Assembly: GCA_905221605.1 (NCBI GenBank)
Contig: CAJNDS010002741.1
Location: 1 to 64,000 of the forward strand
Source: Symbiodinium natans
Lineage: Eukaryota > Sar > Dinophyceae > Suessiales > Symbiodiniaceae
Direction: 5' to 3'
Length of the DNA: 64,000 nt
Shown: one piece after another, positions 48,138-59,606 of the stretch
Layout of the letters: each line of letters opens with the position of its first letter
Position numbering within the stretch: position 1 is the stretch's first letter
Program-made: the position numbers and the translations under genes
The notes under the pieces: model-generated
Databases searched by the model: none
The model's input: only the letters and a program-made list of their open reading frames with translations
What the model was told of the DNA's origin: nothing

Positions 48138-48142
48138 TGTCC
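48138..48142. repeat. Target-site duplication TGTCC (right) of C2
   Basis: Second copy, directly after the 3' LTR. Confidence 0.9.
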
Positions 48143-48880
48143 GGCAGTGTGTTTGAAGTTGTCGAATCACTTCAAGGAGCGTGACGACCCCAGGCGTGCT
48201 TCTTGGTCCGCCAGCTAAATCAGCAGCTTTCAGCTTACTTCTGATGCTGGGTGGATTGTTAGCAGACAGCGACAGAAACTGGACACCGGTGAATTCCAGT
48301 GCAGTTTGCACTGCGGAACAGCGGGTTTTAAAGTTGTTAGTATGCTGCTGGAAAGGTCTCCGGCAGTGAAGAAGCTCTATCAGCAACCTTGAGAAGGGAC
48401 TTGGGCTCGTTAGGTGATTTGGCAGACTTTGCAACCTTTCTTCGCAGGCGTGCAAGCCTTCTTAGGTGACCCTCACGAACGCATTAATTTGTCTACATCC
48501 TTTCTGGAACACGCTGGAATGCAAAACAAATTCTCTTCCCTCTTCTTCTCTGATTTCCATAAAATACACAAGCAAAAAAAAATAAAGATTCGAGAAGGTG
48601 AAATTTTAAATACATTCCCTCATCTCTTTTCTCTTCCTCTCATTCCACATTCTCTCTTCTCCCTTCTTCCTCCAACTGCCTCGTCTCGACACAATTTAAA
48701 ATAAATCCCTTCTTTTTCCACTTTGCAACAAATGGGCGGGTCCTTGATATCACTGGACTTCCACACCACATTGTCCAGCCAAGTGACTGCCAGACTGTAT
48801 CACTTTTTAAACGAGCTTGGAAGGATCAAATCTTGAACTTGAGTTCTAAGGTCAAAGGGTTCCAAGGGCCGTGATGGGAT
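48143..48880. other. Unassigned sequence after C2
   Basis: No complete gene. The minus strand of 48143-48330 reads as a protein-like stretch (EFTGVQFLSLSANN, PGVVTLLEVIRQLQ), possibly an exon or old element sequence cut by C2. From 48540 the sequence becomes T/C-rich and then AT-rich, without supported coding. Confidence 0.3.
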
Positions 48881-48892
48881 TGAGTTTTTTTT

Positions 48893-49800
48893 CTTCTTCA
48901 TTTGTGTTCTTTTTGATTTGTGATCATCATTATTTTCATTATTCTCAATATTCTCATTATAAATCATTATTATCATGATTATCATTCTTATCATGATTAT
49001 CATTATTATCATGATTATCATTATGATCATTCTTATCGTTATTATCATTACTATTTATATTATCATTAATATCATTCTTATCATTATCACTATTATCATT
49101 ATGATCATTTAGATCATTGTGATCATTATGATCATTATGATCATTATGATCATTATGATCATTATGATCATTATGATCATTATGATCATTATGATCATTA
49201 TGATCATTATGATCATTATGATCATTATGATCATTATGATCATTATTATCATTATTATCATGACTATCATTGTCATCAGGATCATCATTATTATTAATAT
49301 TCTTATTCTTATTCTTTTTCTCTTTCTCATGCTTATGGGTATTCTTATTCTTATTCTTCTTCTTGGTCTTATTCTTAGTCTTAGTCTTAGTCTTCCTCTT
49401 AGTCTTAGTCTGATTCCTATTCTTATTCTTCTTCTTTTTCTCATGCTTATTCTTATTCTTATTCTTGGTCTTATTCTTAGTCTTAGTCTCAGTCTCAGTC
49501 TCAGTCTCAGTCTTAGTCTCAGTCTCAGTCTTAGTTTTAGTCTTAGTCTGAGTCTGAGTCTTTAGTCTTAGTCTTAGTTTTAGTCTGATTCTTATTCTTG
49601 TTCCTATTCTTGTTCTTATTCTTATTCTCATTCTTATTAATATTATTGTTATTGTTATTGCTATTGTTATCGTTATTGTTCTTGTTATTGTTCTTGTTAT
49701 TGTTCTTGTTATTGTTCTTGTTATTGTTATTGTTAAATTTTTTAAGAACATGATGATGATGATGATGTTGATGATTATGGGTGTTATCATCATTATCATT
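48893..49800. repeat. Compound microsatellite, about 0.9 kb
   Basis: It has successive blocks: TCATTAT-type repeats, about 15-16 copies of the 9-bp unit ATGATCATT (49107-49245), TTATTC and CTTAGT/CAGTCT 6-bp repeats (49290-49590), TTATTG/TTCTTG 6-bp repeats (49640-49735), then GATGAT. The long Asn/Asp/His or Ile/Met frames across it are artefacts of the repeats. Confidence 0.95.
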
Positions 49801-50294
49801 CTGTATTTATATTTATGGGGTTTGTTTTGAGACTTTAGGGTTTGAGTGTGTGAGGATATTGGGGATATTTTGGGTTTTAAGGCTTCGGGAATGAAAGGCG
49901 GAAGGGTTGAGGACGCTTTGGAGTTTTAGGAGGGGCTTTAGATTTTACTTGGCTCAGGGTTTGCGGGAAACCACCCTCGCGCCCAGTTGCGCTCTCCGCG
50001 GCTTTTTGCCTAAAGCCAAGCCAGACAACAAGAAGTTCAAGTGCGAAACCACGTGCTCGCTTGTAGCTCCAGTGAAAGGCCGTGTCCTCCACGAGCACAA
50101 CAAGAGCCGTTGGAGTCCGCCATGAAGATCATTGAAAGAGCTTGCGCCGGGGATCTTGCCAGAGTTTTGCTTCGCATGTCGGACGACGGAAGTAGCTAAA
50201 GCCGCAGAAAAGCGGAGAAGGAGAAGGAGCAGAAGAAGAACAAGGGTCGGATGAGCACGCTGGCATTATATGACTCTTTAGGCCCAATTTTCAG

Positions 50295-50402
50295 AGCTAT
50301 GAGGAAGCGACGACATGGACATCAGCTGAAAATGGCAAGAAGACGGAGATGCAACTGGCGATCGCATTCTTGGCTGGATTCGTGGGCCAAACGCCGGGCT
50401 GA
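50295..50402 (+). CDS. Weak exon candidate
   Basis: After a plausible acceptor (CAATTTTCAG) the plus strand reads SYEEATTWTSAENGKKTEM and a hydrophobic end, then a TGA at 50400-50402. It is short and unsupported elsewhere. Otherwise 49800-52520 shows no convincing gene; it holds scattered frames of 60-160 codons without recognisable domains. Confidence 0.18.
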   Translation, partial: SYEEATTWTSAENGKKTEMQLAIAFLAGFVGQTPG

Positions 50403-51557
50403 GCACAAGTGCTTGGACGGGCTGAACCGAGGGGGGGTGCAGAGGCACTTCTCGAACCCTCATGTTGATAAGCAACTGAAGCTGTGCTTGTTTATCTTTT
50501 TAAATATGAATCTTGCTCTTTACTATGCGGATGCTTTTGTTTCCGCAAGTGGGTTTGAGAAATAAGCCGAAACATGCAGTTCGGTCGCTGCCCAAACACC
50601 CACTGTGTTTTGCATTTTTTTTGCGGTTTCCGGCCGCGGCTGGCTTTGCAGATTTTTTGCCCTCGCCGCCAACCCCCCCTTCCTGAACCCCCAACCCCCC
50701 ATTGCCGCCACATGAATGGTGCTTTCAGTTCAACAAAGCGCAAAAGCGCATGGCATCACATGGAAAGCAACAATCATTGATTACGCTCATTGTGGTAAAC
50801 TGCGAAGGCGCTGAGCCGCTAAACTTAGCATGGAGTCAGCCTACGCAGAATCCTCAAGGTGCAGTCGATGAGCGTTCTGTGGTTTCATGGTTTGGCCACG
50901 CATACATCGGCTGGCTAACAAAGCAGCACAGTGATCCTGAAAGGCGGGACTAAACTCCTCCAGCATCAAAGAGGAAAGTGAAAGCGGGATATGATTGGCA
51001 TTGATCCAGGCATGCAACGGCGCAGAACTTCAATGATCCAATGCAGAGAGCAAGCCCGGGAGATCAAAGCGGAATGCCGCCCAAACCCTGCGTTAACTGC
51101 CCTCACTGCTGGAACAAACACGCAGACACAGCACACTGTGACCTCGAAGCTAGGCAGAAGTAATACCAAGCCACTTTGCTACTATCACGAAGCCAGCATC
51201 TGTGCTGTACTGGAATGGACAAAGGCTCTTTGCACGTGAGCGTGTCGACTGTAGAGGGTAAACTCTGCCACTCCTTGGCCCGACAACTGGATGTGAATGT
51301 TTCTCTCAAGCATGACTTAAAGCGTCCAACAGCAGAATGTCCAGGTGACACTAACAGCGGCCCATCTACCCTCCACTTCCGGTTATCGTTGCTGGTCGCC
51401 TTTCTTCCTGCAGCCCTCTCGTCCGCTCTTGGAGCAGCCAGGATAATGGCTCCCTCATTGCCGAGGCAAGAGTTCAGACTATACTCCTCTCCTCCTCCTG
51501 CTTCTGATCCACGGCTGGCGCTGGTGTGTTTGGAGCTCGCACAAAAGTCTGTGAGTT

Positions 51558-52085
51558 CAGCAATGCGCAGCTGCATATCCCAATCAAAGTAGGGACATAA
51601 TCAAGAAAAACACACGCTAGTCGCTTTTTACTTCACTGTTGGATGAAAAGCAGGTCTGGAAACTGTTCGGCTGGTTTGCCCAGCAGCATCACATGAGGAA
51701 GGACTTCCAATTCCCAAGCCCCAGAAAAGCCAGACAAACGCAATTTTGACGAAACAGTGTTCAATGCAGGCCAAACTCGACGCAAGAGGAGGCCCGAACG
51801 CCTTCGATTTGGATTCCCCTTCCCCTGCAATGAGGGAGTGGAGGTGGGTCAAAAAGGTTCACTGAGAACAAGAAGCACGGATACCACAGGTATCTCAAGG
51901 TTCTGGCAGTTGCGCGAGCCTGAATGCTACAATGTAACATGCATCGGGAAAAAAAAGCTAAACAATCGTGAGCAAAGGCACAAAATCGTTCAGCAATGTA
52001 TTCGCAGCTGCATTTACCAACCAAAGTAACGGAATCAAAGGACGTAGTCAAAAGAAACACACACTCCCGCTGAATCTGGCTGCTT
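51558..52085. repeat. Diverged repeat pair
   Basis: A stretch of about 75 bp at 51558-51630 (GCAGCTGCAT, CAAAGTA, AAACACAC) recurs diverged at 51994-52085. Origin unknown. Confidence 0.4.
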
Positions 52086-52520
52086 TTTTCGGCGACTTTT
52101 CGAATCTTTTGTGGTTTGGGTTGGGTCTATTCCTGCGATCCGTCCCTTTCTCTTCGTATGCATTTGCCCCAGAGCGCAATTCCTAGCTGCCCATCCGGGC
52201 ATTGCTGAAGGCACATCATCCAATTCACAAGCTCTTGGGGCAACCTGCACTTCTATCAAGCATCAGAACTCTTTTCTTCGCTGATACCTGGCTATAAGTA
52301 AGGGTGCAAAGGGCGGCGCAGTTCTGTGTGCCCGAACGCCTGGCACTCTACATGTCGGGTACTGTAGCAGAAGGTTTTTAAAATATGATTATGGTTGCGA
52401 TGATGATGCTGGTGGCTGTGATGACGCTGAGCTAACAATTGGAATGCTACTTTGATGTTATGAGTATTAGTTTGTTGGAGATCAGGCACCATTCAAACAA
52501 ACTTGTCGGTGTAGGAGGTC

Positions 52521-53840
52521 TTAATGCTGAACCTGTGGTTCGCAAGGTGGCGGATTCGCGGTCCAATCCGCCGTGATCCCACTGGCACCCATCAAGATCT
52601 CAAACTCCCTAATGTCGTGCTCCACATACCTCAGGCCCTCTTTGTCCAAGTAAGCCACCTCTGCTGTCTGCGATGCACCCAGACCGCTATACGATCGAAC
52701 TTTCTCTCTCACCTCGGGGTCAGAACTGAACCTTAGGACCTTACGGCCTTAGGCGTTTTCAGGTGTAGCTGGAGCGGGGATCCCTGCATAAAAGGGTGAT
52801 CACGTTCCCGCCCTCGCTCGAAAAGACTCTTTGTAGCAAACGCGCCTTTGGGTCAGAAAGCTCCTGCCAGGCAATCTTGCCTTGGCCTGTCTTGCCCTCA
52901 AAGTAGAACACGTGCAGCGTTTGACCCAGCTCCGCCGCGTCGTGTGCGTTCTTCCTCCACTCCTTGCTGGGTTTTGAAGCTGTATCAAGAAGTTATCCCG
53001 TATTCCCTAAACCCCAAACCCCAAACCCCAAACCGCAAACCCCAAACCCTAAACCCTAAACCCCAGTCTGGCGGCTTTGGAGTTGGAATTGTCAACTTAT
53101 ACACGTAGCATCGAAAACACTCGAAGCACATGTCAGTACATCATGCGAACATGGATCAGAGTCCACTGTGCCATTCGAATACGATGAAACCTACTGAGAA
53201 AAATGCGGGCCTGTAACCATTAGGTCCCTTTCGATAGGTAAACCTTTCAGGCCATCCTGCCCGCCCTAAACTTCCAAATGTTGAAAAAACTTGAACTACT
53301 TGATTTCTCAAAGACTCTGGTAACCTAGGGTTGTACCAAAACTACTAAACCCGAAATGCTAAATAACTTGAACCAACTGAGTTCTCAGGTGCTCTAGAAA
53401 CCTAGGGGTTCTACGGCCAACACGACGCAACTTTTGTGGCGTGGACAATCCGAGGCTCTTCGAACCAACGGCAGCCCCACGGAGCTCGTCCATGGTTTGC
53501 CACACATCGGGCCTCAGCCTCTTTCAGCGCTCCCGCCAGCTGTCCTTAGTTGTCCATATGGGTTTAGGGTTTAGGGTTTAGGGTGGAGAATTAAAGGTTA
53601 ACCTTTGGGATTCTAGGGGTTAGAATACCCCAAAAAGGTTAAAGGTTGCCTACTCTACTACACAAAGCGTCTCTCCCAGTCCAAGTCTGCTTGATCTTGC
53701 TTGATGAGGAGCAGCTGGCCCATGGCTGCGGCATCCGCTTTCTTGAAGTCCAACGCTTGCTGGTACTCGCTTTGGGTGCCATGTTCTTCCTGCAGCTGCT
53801 GCACGTCGACTACACTCAGGTACGTGTTCGCCGGCAGGCT
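52521..53840 (-). CDS. Probable multi-exon gene, unknown function
   Basis: Three minus-strand blocks read as good protein with no ATG, so they look like exons. Exon-like block 1, about 53661-53830: TYLSVVDVQQLQEEHGTQ, then a Lys/Asp/Ala-rich helix ending LDWERRF, with a possible donor GTGTAG. Block 2, about 52785-52986: KEWRKNAHDAAELGQTLHVF, YFEGKTGQGKIAWQEL and ARLLQRVFSSEGGN, donor GTGATC possible. Block 3, 52521-52748: VAYLDKEGLRYVEHDIREFE, GITADWTANPPPCEPQVQH and stop. The upstream start is not found. The interval between blocks 1 and 2 contains two telomere-like tracts. No family recognised; splice sites are inferred. Confidence 0.42.
53005..53064. repeat. Interstitial telomere-like tract, CCCTAAA/CCCCAAA
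   Basis: About eight units of CCCTAAA or CCCCAAA, the complement of the TTTAGGG telomere repeat type known from dinoflagellates and plants. Confidence 0.85.
53561..53583. repeat. Interstitial telomere-like tract, TTTAGGG
   Basis: Three perfect TTTAGGG units, opposite in orientation to the tract at 53005-53064, about 500 bp away. Confidence 0.85.
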
Positions 53841-53896
53841 GCCATATAGTGCATGACACCAGCAGCTCCCCGAACTGTGCGTTCCTTCACTGGGGT

Positions 53897-53936
53897 GGAG
53901 GGAGGGGGGTGGGGGGGGGGGTGGAGGGGGGTAGAG
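53897..53936 (+). repeat. G-rich tract
   Basis: Runs of 4-11 G separated by single T or A; can form G-quadruplexes. It may be hard to sequence accurately. The stretch 53840-54350 otherwise shows no convincing gene. Confidence 0.7.
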
Positions 53937-54348
53937 CTGTGGAGGGGTGAGCCAGACGTAGTTACCGAAGGTTCAGCATGCCGCAGCGTGAAGATTCTTG
54001 TTGGTACAGTTCGCCGCGGCAGCTTTGGAACACGCATGTGCGCGTATCTGGAGAAGGCTATAGCCCAGTGGTGGGTCTTGTGCCAGGGGCATGGTGCAGT
54101 GTTTCCATGCCTGAAGGTTTGGGGGGGGGGCTCTTGGGCAACTCTTGTTGCAGTGTCCCCCCACTCCGGCCGATGCACTTCAGGAGAGGATTGACGGCTG
54201 CCATCTATACGTTCTGAGCTTCCACGGGCTGTGTTCCAGCTGATTTGAATGTTTTGAGTTCTTGCATTAGCTGCAAAGCACTGCCATTTGAACGTTTTCA
54301 GCTTCGCCTTGAGCTGACTTTTTCATGTCATTTGATTCCATTTTGCAG

Positions 54349-54489
54349 CCAAAGTGAGGTTCATCTTCGCACGCCAAGTCCGCGTGGATGGTGTCGAACC
54401 AGCGCGGCCCAGCCCGCAGTCCGCCCGCCCAAAAGTTCAAAGCTCATTCAGTTCGGCGAACACCGAGTGTCTCTACGCTGCACTGTGAA
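54349..54489 (+). CDS. Weak exon candidate after a good acceptor
   Basis: A pyrimidine-rich TTGATTCCATTTTGCAG (to 54348) is followed by a frame reading KVRFIFARQVRVDGVEPARP and on to a TGA near 54489, with a possible donor GTGAAG just before. No partner exon was identified. Confidence 0.22.
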
Positions 54490-54511
54490 GTTGACTGTAG
54501 CCCATACAAAA

Positions 54512-54795
54512 GACCCCACTGGCTGATCACCATGGGACAAACTGGCTTACCCTCCCGATGGGAGGGGTTGGCACTGGTGGTTTACTGCGTGTCTTGGTTA
54601 TGACAACAGTTGGACATCGACCGCTGTGGCATTTCGAATAGACCGTCCGTCCTTGGAATGTCTGCCACAGTTCCCTCTGCTCTTGCGTAAGCACCTCTGT
54701 CAAACAGGGCTTGGTTGTGCTTGGAGCTTGGAGCTATCATGAAGCTCTTCGATGTTGCTCAGGGCTGGCCCCACTGGCTGATCACCATGGGGTGC
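54512..54795. repeat. Short direct repeat CCCCACTGGCTGATCACCAT
   Basis: The 20-base string occurs at about 54515 and 54768, each followed by GGG. No gene seen from 54490 to about 56500 apart from unassigned short frames. Confidence 0.6.
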
Positions 54796-55028
54796 CCTGG
54801 GCTGGTCTTGCACACCGCTGACAATTGCTCGTTAGGGTGAAGTCCACCATGGGGCACGTTCGGCCAACCCTTCCTGCTGGAAGGGTTGGCCCCTGGCATT
54901 GGGCAGGTCCTGGAAGCAGTTAAGGCCCAAAAAATCTCAATCAAGCTCAAACCAGGCAGTTGAGAGCCCCTGAAAGCTCAATTGGCAGCTGGAAGACCCT
55001 TGAAGCCCTGAAAACTCTCCGTGCCTGA

Positions 55029-55122
55029 CCCATTGTGGTTGTGTGCCCCATTGCGTGCCCCTTGTGTGCCTCATTGTGTGCCCCCATTACGTGCCCGATT
55101 GTGTGCCCGATTGTGTGCCCCA
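55029..55122. repeat. Degenerate 10-13 bp tandem repeat (TGTGTGCCCCATT type)
   Basis: Variants of CGATTGTGTGCC follow each other about eight times. Confidence 0.7.
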
Positions 55123-56507
55123 TGCCTTGGGGTTGGGAGAGGGTACATGGCATGCATGTGACAATGAGACTCCTCCTGGAGTAAGTGTTAATGCTCGTGG
55201 ACTTGAGCCCCCCCTGCATCCCTTCACTCGATGACGTACAAACATCCATGTGTGCCTAACCCCTTTGCCTCACGAAGAAGTCGAGGAAAAAAGAGAGCGG
55301 ACTGAGTGTAATGCAGGAATGTTGAGTTTAACATAAATGAGATATTCTCTTCATACGGATGGACAATGTATGTTTCGATGTTTTCCAGAATATCATCATA
55401 AGAGCGGTTTCTCCTTTAAAGAATAAATGTGTGGTACTTGTGTAGTTTCAGTTTTTGGCTGCGGCTGGCAGCGCGTGCTGACAAGCCACAAGTGTTCCAC
55501 TGGAGGCAAAACCCTTGAAACTTGAAGCATCTTAGAGCCTGCTTGCCGCACCAGGGCTAAAAGTCTAGAGGGCACAAGCATGTTATTTTACGACATAATG
55601 GAGCAACGGGAGAGCAGATGAGTCGTCAAGACCTGCTTGCAAGCTGGGCGCTGCTTTCATGGCATGTTTGCTCCCCATGAGATTGAAATACCTCAGAGCA
55701 GACTGGCAACGCAACGAATTTAGTAGACAGTCACTGATGAGATGGGGGTTGCAGAGTCCATCTTGCGTTTGCCAGCTTAGGAGCGTTTGTTGCGTATGAT
55801 GCGGGCCCTTCTGCCGCTCCATGCTCTCCGCCTTTCGCTGTGGCGGTTCGTCTTTCACGCTGTCATTGAAAGGATCTGTATAGCCGAAGCGCAATGGTGC
55901 CGGGAAAGTGTTGCAGCTTCAGGGCCCAGGTTTCTTGGCTCCACTCATCCGCAAGAGGACTCGAGGTTTGCGTGGCCATGGGCCATTGTTCTTTGTGTAT
56001 TAGGGGCCCTCTGTGCGTGTAAACCCGATAGAGCCACCACAACACAAAGGATGTCGGCACGGAAACTAAAGTCCACAACCCTGCACATCCCTTTGCTGAG
56101 ACAATCTTCTGAGAGTTCTATAGATCTAAACAACAACTCGGCGACATCCTGTAGCCCCCGGCCCTCGTACTCTCACATTCCTACTCTCACATCGGACGCA
56201 TGCATGCAAACGCACCTTCTTCCCCTATAGCCTTGCCCGATCTAGATCCTGGAAGTCCTGATGGGAAACCTCGACGAGTTCGTGGAGTGTGCTCAACAAC
56301 AAGGCACCAACTAGGGGGGGGTTGAGGCCGTAAGTTTTGGTGTGCAAGGTTGACCTGCACTGCAGGGCTGTGGCCCACGGAAAGAGGGAGAAAGATCAAA
56401 CAATGAGGTTTCCAGTTGCGCGCTTTACAAAACAGGCTCGAAGTTCAGGGGAGGTGCTGTCAGTGTTGTTTTTGAGATTTGATCTCATTTTACGGCCCCT
56501 TGAAGCC

Positions 56508-58309
56508 ATGGAGTCGCTCTTGCGTCAAGTGGTGCTGATCCTTGGGCTCCTGGCAACTTGTGCCCGGATGTGGAGCTTTGTCCCCCTCTCCGCGCCCCGC
56601 CCGAGGTACCAGGTACCAAGCAGGCGCCTTGTGTCCACGAACGTGGCGCAAGACTTTCTTGGGGAAGATGGGGAAGTAGAGACCGCCACCTCCCGCTTCT
56701 CGAACGTCACGCGAGGCTTCCTTGAAGAACTCGAGTCTTCCATCTCCACCTTCCCGAACGTCACGCGAGGCTTCCTTGAGGAACTCGAGGCCGCCATCTC
56801 CACCTTCCCGAATGTCACGCGAGGCTTCCTTGGGGAACTCGAGGCCGCCATCTCCCACCTGCCTGCAGTGCCAAGCGGCCTGTCCTGCCGCAAGTGGGAT
56901 CATGCGCCCTGGCTCACCTTCGGCCTCCTCGTTCTGCCGATCGCCGCTGTGGCCGCTGTCGTCGCCTGGGTGTTTGTTCAATTATTGATGTTCATTTGCT
57001 TGGGCATCCTCGCTTGCGCGAGCTTGGTGCCGCTTGAGGATCTTGAGGATCTTGATCTTGAGGTCTTCGAAAACCTTCCGCTGGCCGCGCAGATCGCGGC
57101 AGCTGTGGGATGGTGCGTGGTAGTTGCTTCAGCTGCCGCTGGAGGGTGGGCATCCTGGCTTGTGGCGGCCAGGAACCCAATCCCGGTGCCACACAACTGG
57201 CGAGACTGCACACTGCAGTTCGTGACGCAACCTGACCACATTTTCCCTTGGCACGCTGGCAGTCGCCTGCCCGGCGCCGAGCAAGAGCTGCGACTGAAGT
57301 ACTATACATTGATGATGCTTTGGCTGATTCTTTTCAGCTATGTCTTCGCACAAACACTCACAATGTTTGGGCAAGCGGTGAGGGCCTGCAGGGTTTACGC
57401 TGCGCGGCAGCGTGAGGTGCAAGGACAGTACACGCACAGCCCACTGGTGTCAGATGATACTCAAACCACCAATTGGTGTTGCGCTGTCGCTTATCAAGTC
57501 GCCCTGAACATGTTCTGTGCCGCTTTATCCTACGTGGCAGCTGCCACAGGACGCTTGGATGGCCCCCACGGCCTGTGCTGGGAAGTGTATCTCTTGTGGG
57601 TGAGCTCCCTCCTGGTTTGTTCACTGCTGCAAGCTATCGTTCTCCTCGTGCAGCACAGTGGAGAGGAGATGCCTAGCCTGGGCTTTGCTACGGTGGAGGC
57701 GGTGCTGCCAGTGTTGGGAGAGCCTTTAGACCTTTTCAAGGACTGGCTCTTCGTCGCCCTGGCCGTCTCCTCCCGAAGCTGGTCGGGTTGCGTGCTGGCA
57801 GCCCTGGCCGCCCTCGTGCTGATCGTGTCAGGGACATACTTGCAAGCCTTCCATCCGACTGACCTCATAAAGCAACTAGCACCGGTGCAGGGCGCCTGGC
57901 TGCCGAAGCGCGGGCTCCTGGATGCGCAAACCAGCCCGGCGAAACTGGCTGTGGCCATGAGCGAGGACCTTCCGCAGGCAGGGCCGCTTCATTCTATATT
58001 CTATCGCGTTGTAAAGCATGATTTGGAACTTTGAACGAGTCGAGGACTGGGCAGCATGTCTATCATGAATGCAAGTTCGTAGATCACGTCGCTCGTCGCC
58101 CACCTTGGGCCCTGAATCAGGCCTTGCTTCAGTCGATCTACGTGGCCGTGCATGGCGGTTCCGTGACGCAGTATGCCTTCATTGGCATCAGCGTTGCACG
58201 CATCACGGCTTGCCTCGTGCTCCGACATCTTGTACTACAGGCAGAGCAGCGGTACGGCGAAGCCTGGGAGGCACGGGTGAGGGAGCTACGCAGGGTTTGG
58301 CTGACTTGA
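56508..58309 (+). CDS. Multi-pass membrane protein, about 585 residues, two exons
   Basis: The start chosen is the ATG at 56508, because MESLLRQVVLILGLLATCAR reads as a signal peptide; an ATG at 56403 is an alternative. Then FVPL and a basic, Ser/Pro-rich stretch, three 18-residue repeats (TRGFLEELEAAISTFPNV type, 56697-56860), and six to eight hydrophobic segments, including LTFGLLVLPIAAVAAVVAW and YTLMMLWLILFSYVFAQ. The first frame stops at 58034, but removing a GT-AG intron at 58011-58054 joins it in phase to a frame ending at 58309 (VYHECKFVDHVARR to RRVWLT). Family and function unknown. The signal peptide plus FVPL could be a dinoflagellate plastid-targeting presequence. Confidence 0.7.
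58011..58054 (+). other. Inferred 44-bp intron
   Basis: It starts GTAAAGC and ends GGGCAG, phase 0. Splicing avoids the stop at 58032 and adds 84 residues with a hydrophobic segment. Confidence 0.5.
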
Positions 58310-58351
58310 CAGGTTTCCTGAGGGCCATGCGGAGCACGCCCGGCACCAGAG

Positions 58352-58376
58352 CGAGCGAGAGAGAGAGAGAGAGAGA
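58352..58376 (+). repeat. GA microsatellite
   Basis: A short (GA)n run. A purine-rich GAAAGAAAGA run follows near 58519-58545. No gene supported in 58310-60739. Confidence 0.8.
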
Positions 58377-59440
58377 CAGGGGAGGGAGGTTACGGTTACA
58401 GTTGAGGAGGTGAAGTAGCAGTACCAGTCAATCAACGAGTCCAAGGTAGTGTCACCTGCGCCTCTTTAAAGAGGGCGCGCTTGCGCGGGGGACACCCCGA
58501 CCCTTTAGGCCCTGCGGAAGAAAGGAAGAAAGAAAGAGAGCGAGCGATCAGAGCCGCTTTTCTTAGGCGCTTAGAGCTGAACTCCGCAAAAGGGGTGAGG
58601 TCGACTCTAAACCTTGCTTTTCTGGTAACTTTACTACACGCTGGGCCCAGGGAAACCTCAGCTCGAAAATGCGAGACATGCGACCTGCAGCCACTATATT
58701 TAAATACACTGTTTTCATGAAGAAGACTCTATGGGCTGGGCCAAAAGCAAGGGCCCTGACTCTTCATGCTTTTCGAACTTTTGTGAAGCTGGCTAGGAAG
58801 GAGCATGTTTTTGCGTGGCCTGTGCAAGGAGCAGCCTTGAAAGCCCCTCGAGGGCACCATCATTTTGGACACTGGATGATGAAAATGAGAAGACTTCGAT
58901 TGAGAGCCAGTCGTGCACTGGGCATCATTGCATTCCAGCGTATGTGCAACCACTGAAACCTACAACATCTTAGGCGTGTTATTGCTGCTGGATTCAGCCG
59001 CCGTTGAGCTGGGAGCACAAAAAAAGACACCCATATTACACCAGGGCCTTAACTTCCAAACAGGGCTGTTGTACGAACCGCCCTCCCAAAAATGAAGGTT
59101 ACATAACCGCCCTAGTTTTGAGGGCTGCCGGACTCGCAGGGTTTATATAGGTTGTTAGTTGTATTTCCAAACCCTCGGCAGATCAAACAACCGCCCTGCG
59201 AAGGGGAAGCCGAAAGAGCGCGGAATAAGATTCCGCGGTCCAATACCTGCCCCATCGAATAGAAGCCGCGCGTGAAGACGGATTCTGGCACAACAGCTTC
59301 CAAGCCAGCCTGCGACCGTTTTGGGGTCTAGGGTTGTTTGGAATCACTGTAGAGATGCCAGCGATGGGCCGGGCACCAGTGCATCATGTTTGTGGCGCCT
59401 GCTGGGGACACGTTCAAGCACAATTAGAATGGGGCCTCCG

Positions 59441-59443
59441 TCT

Positions 59444-59511
<68 letters not shown>

Positions 59512-59540
59512 TTATTTGTCCCTCTCTCCCCTTCTCTCTC
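59441..59540 (+). repeat. CT/CTTT microsatellite, about 100 bp
   Basis: TCTCTC with interspersed TTTCTC; the Leu/Ser-rich frames over it are artefacts. Confidence 0.95.
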
Positions 59541-59606
59541 AAGGAGCACTTCAGGCTTTGAGTGTCGGCAGGCCTGAGCCTTGTGTATTGTTAGACCCCC
59601 ACGCCC

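Noticed and set aside
48957..49799. 280-codon Asn/Asp/Thr-rich frame
   Set aside because: Produced by compound microsatellite repeats without stops; no non-repeat sequence in it.
51103..51592. Opposed 138- and 157-codon frames
   Set aside because: Neither strand shows a domain, a clear start or conserved copies; left unassigned.
53950..54120. Plus-strand reading with VRRGSFG, like a kinase glycine loop
   Set aside because: Only one short motif; no following kinase motifs in any frame.
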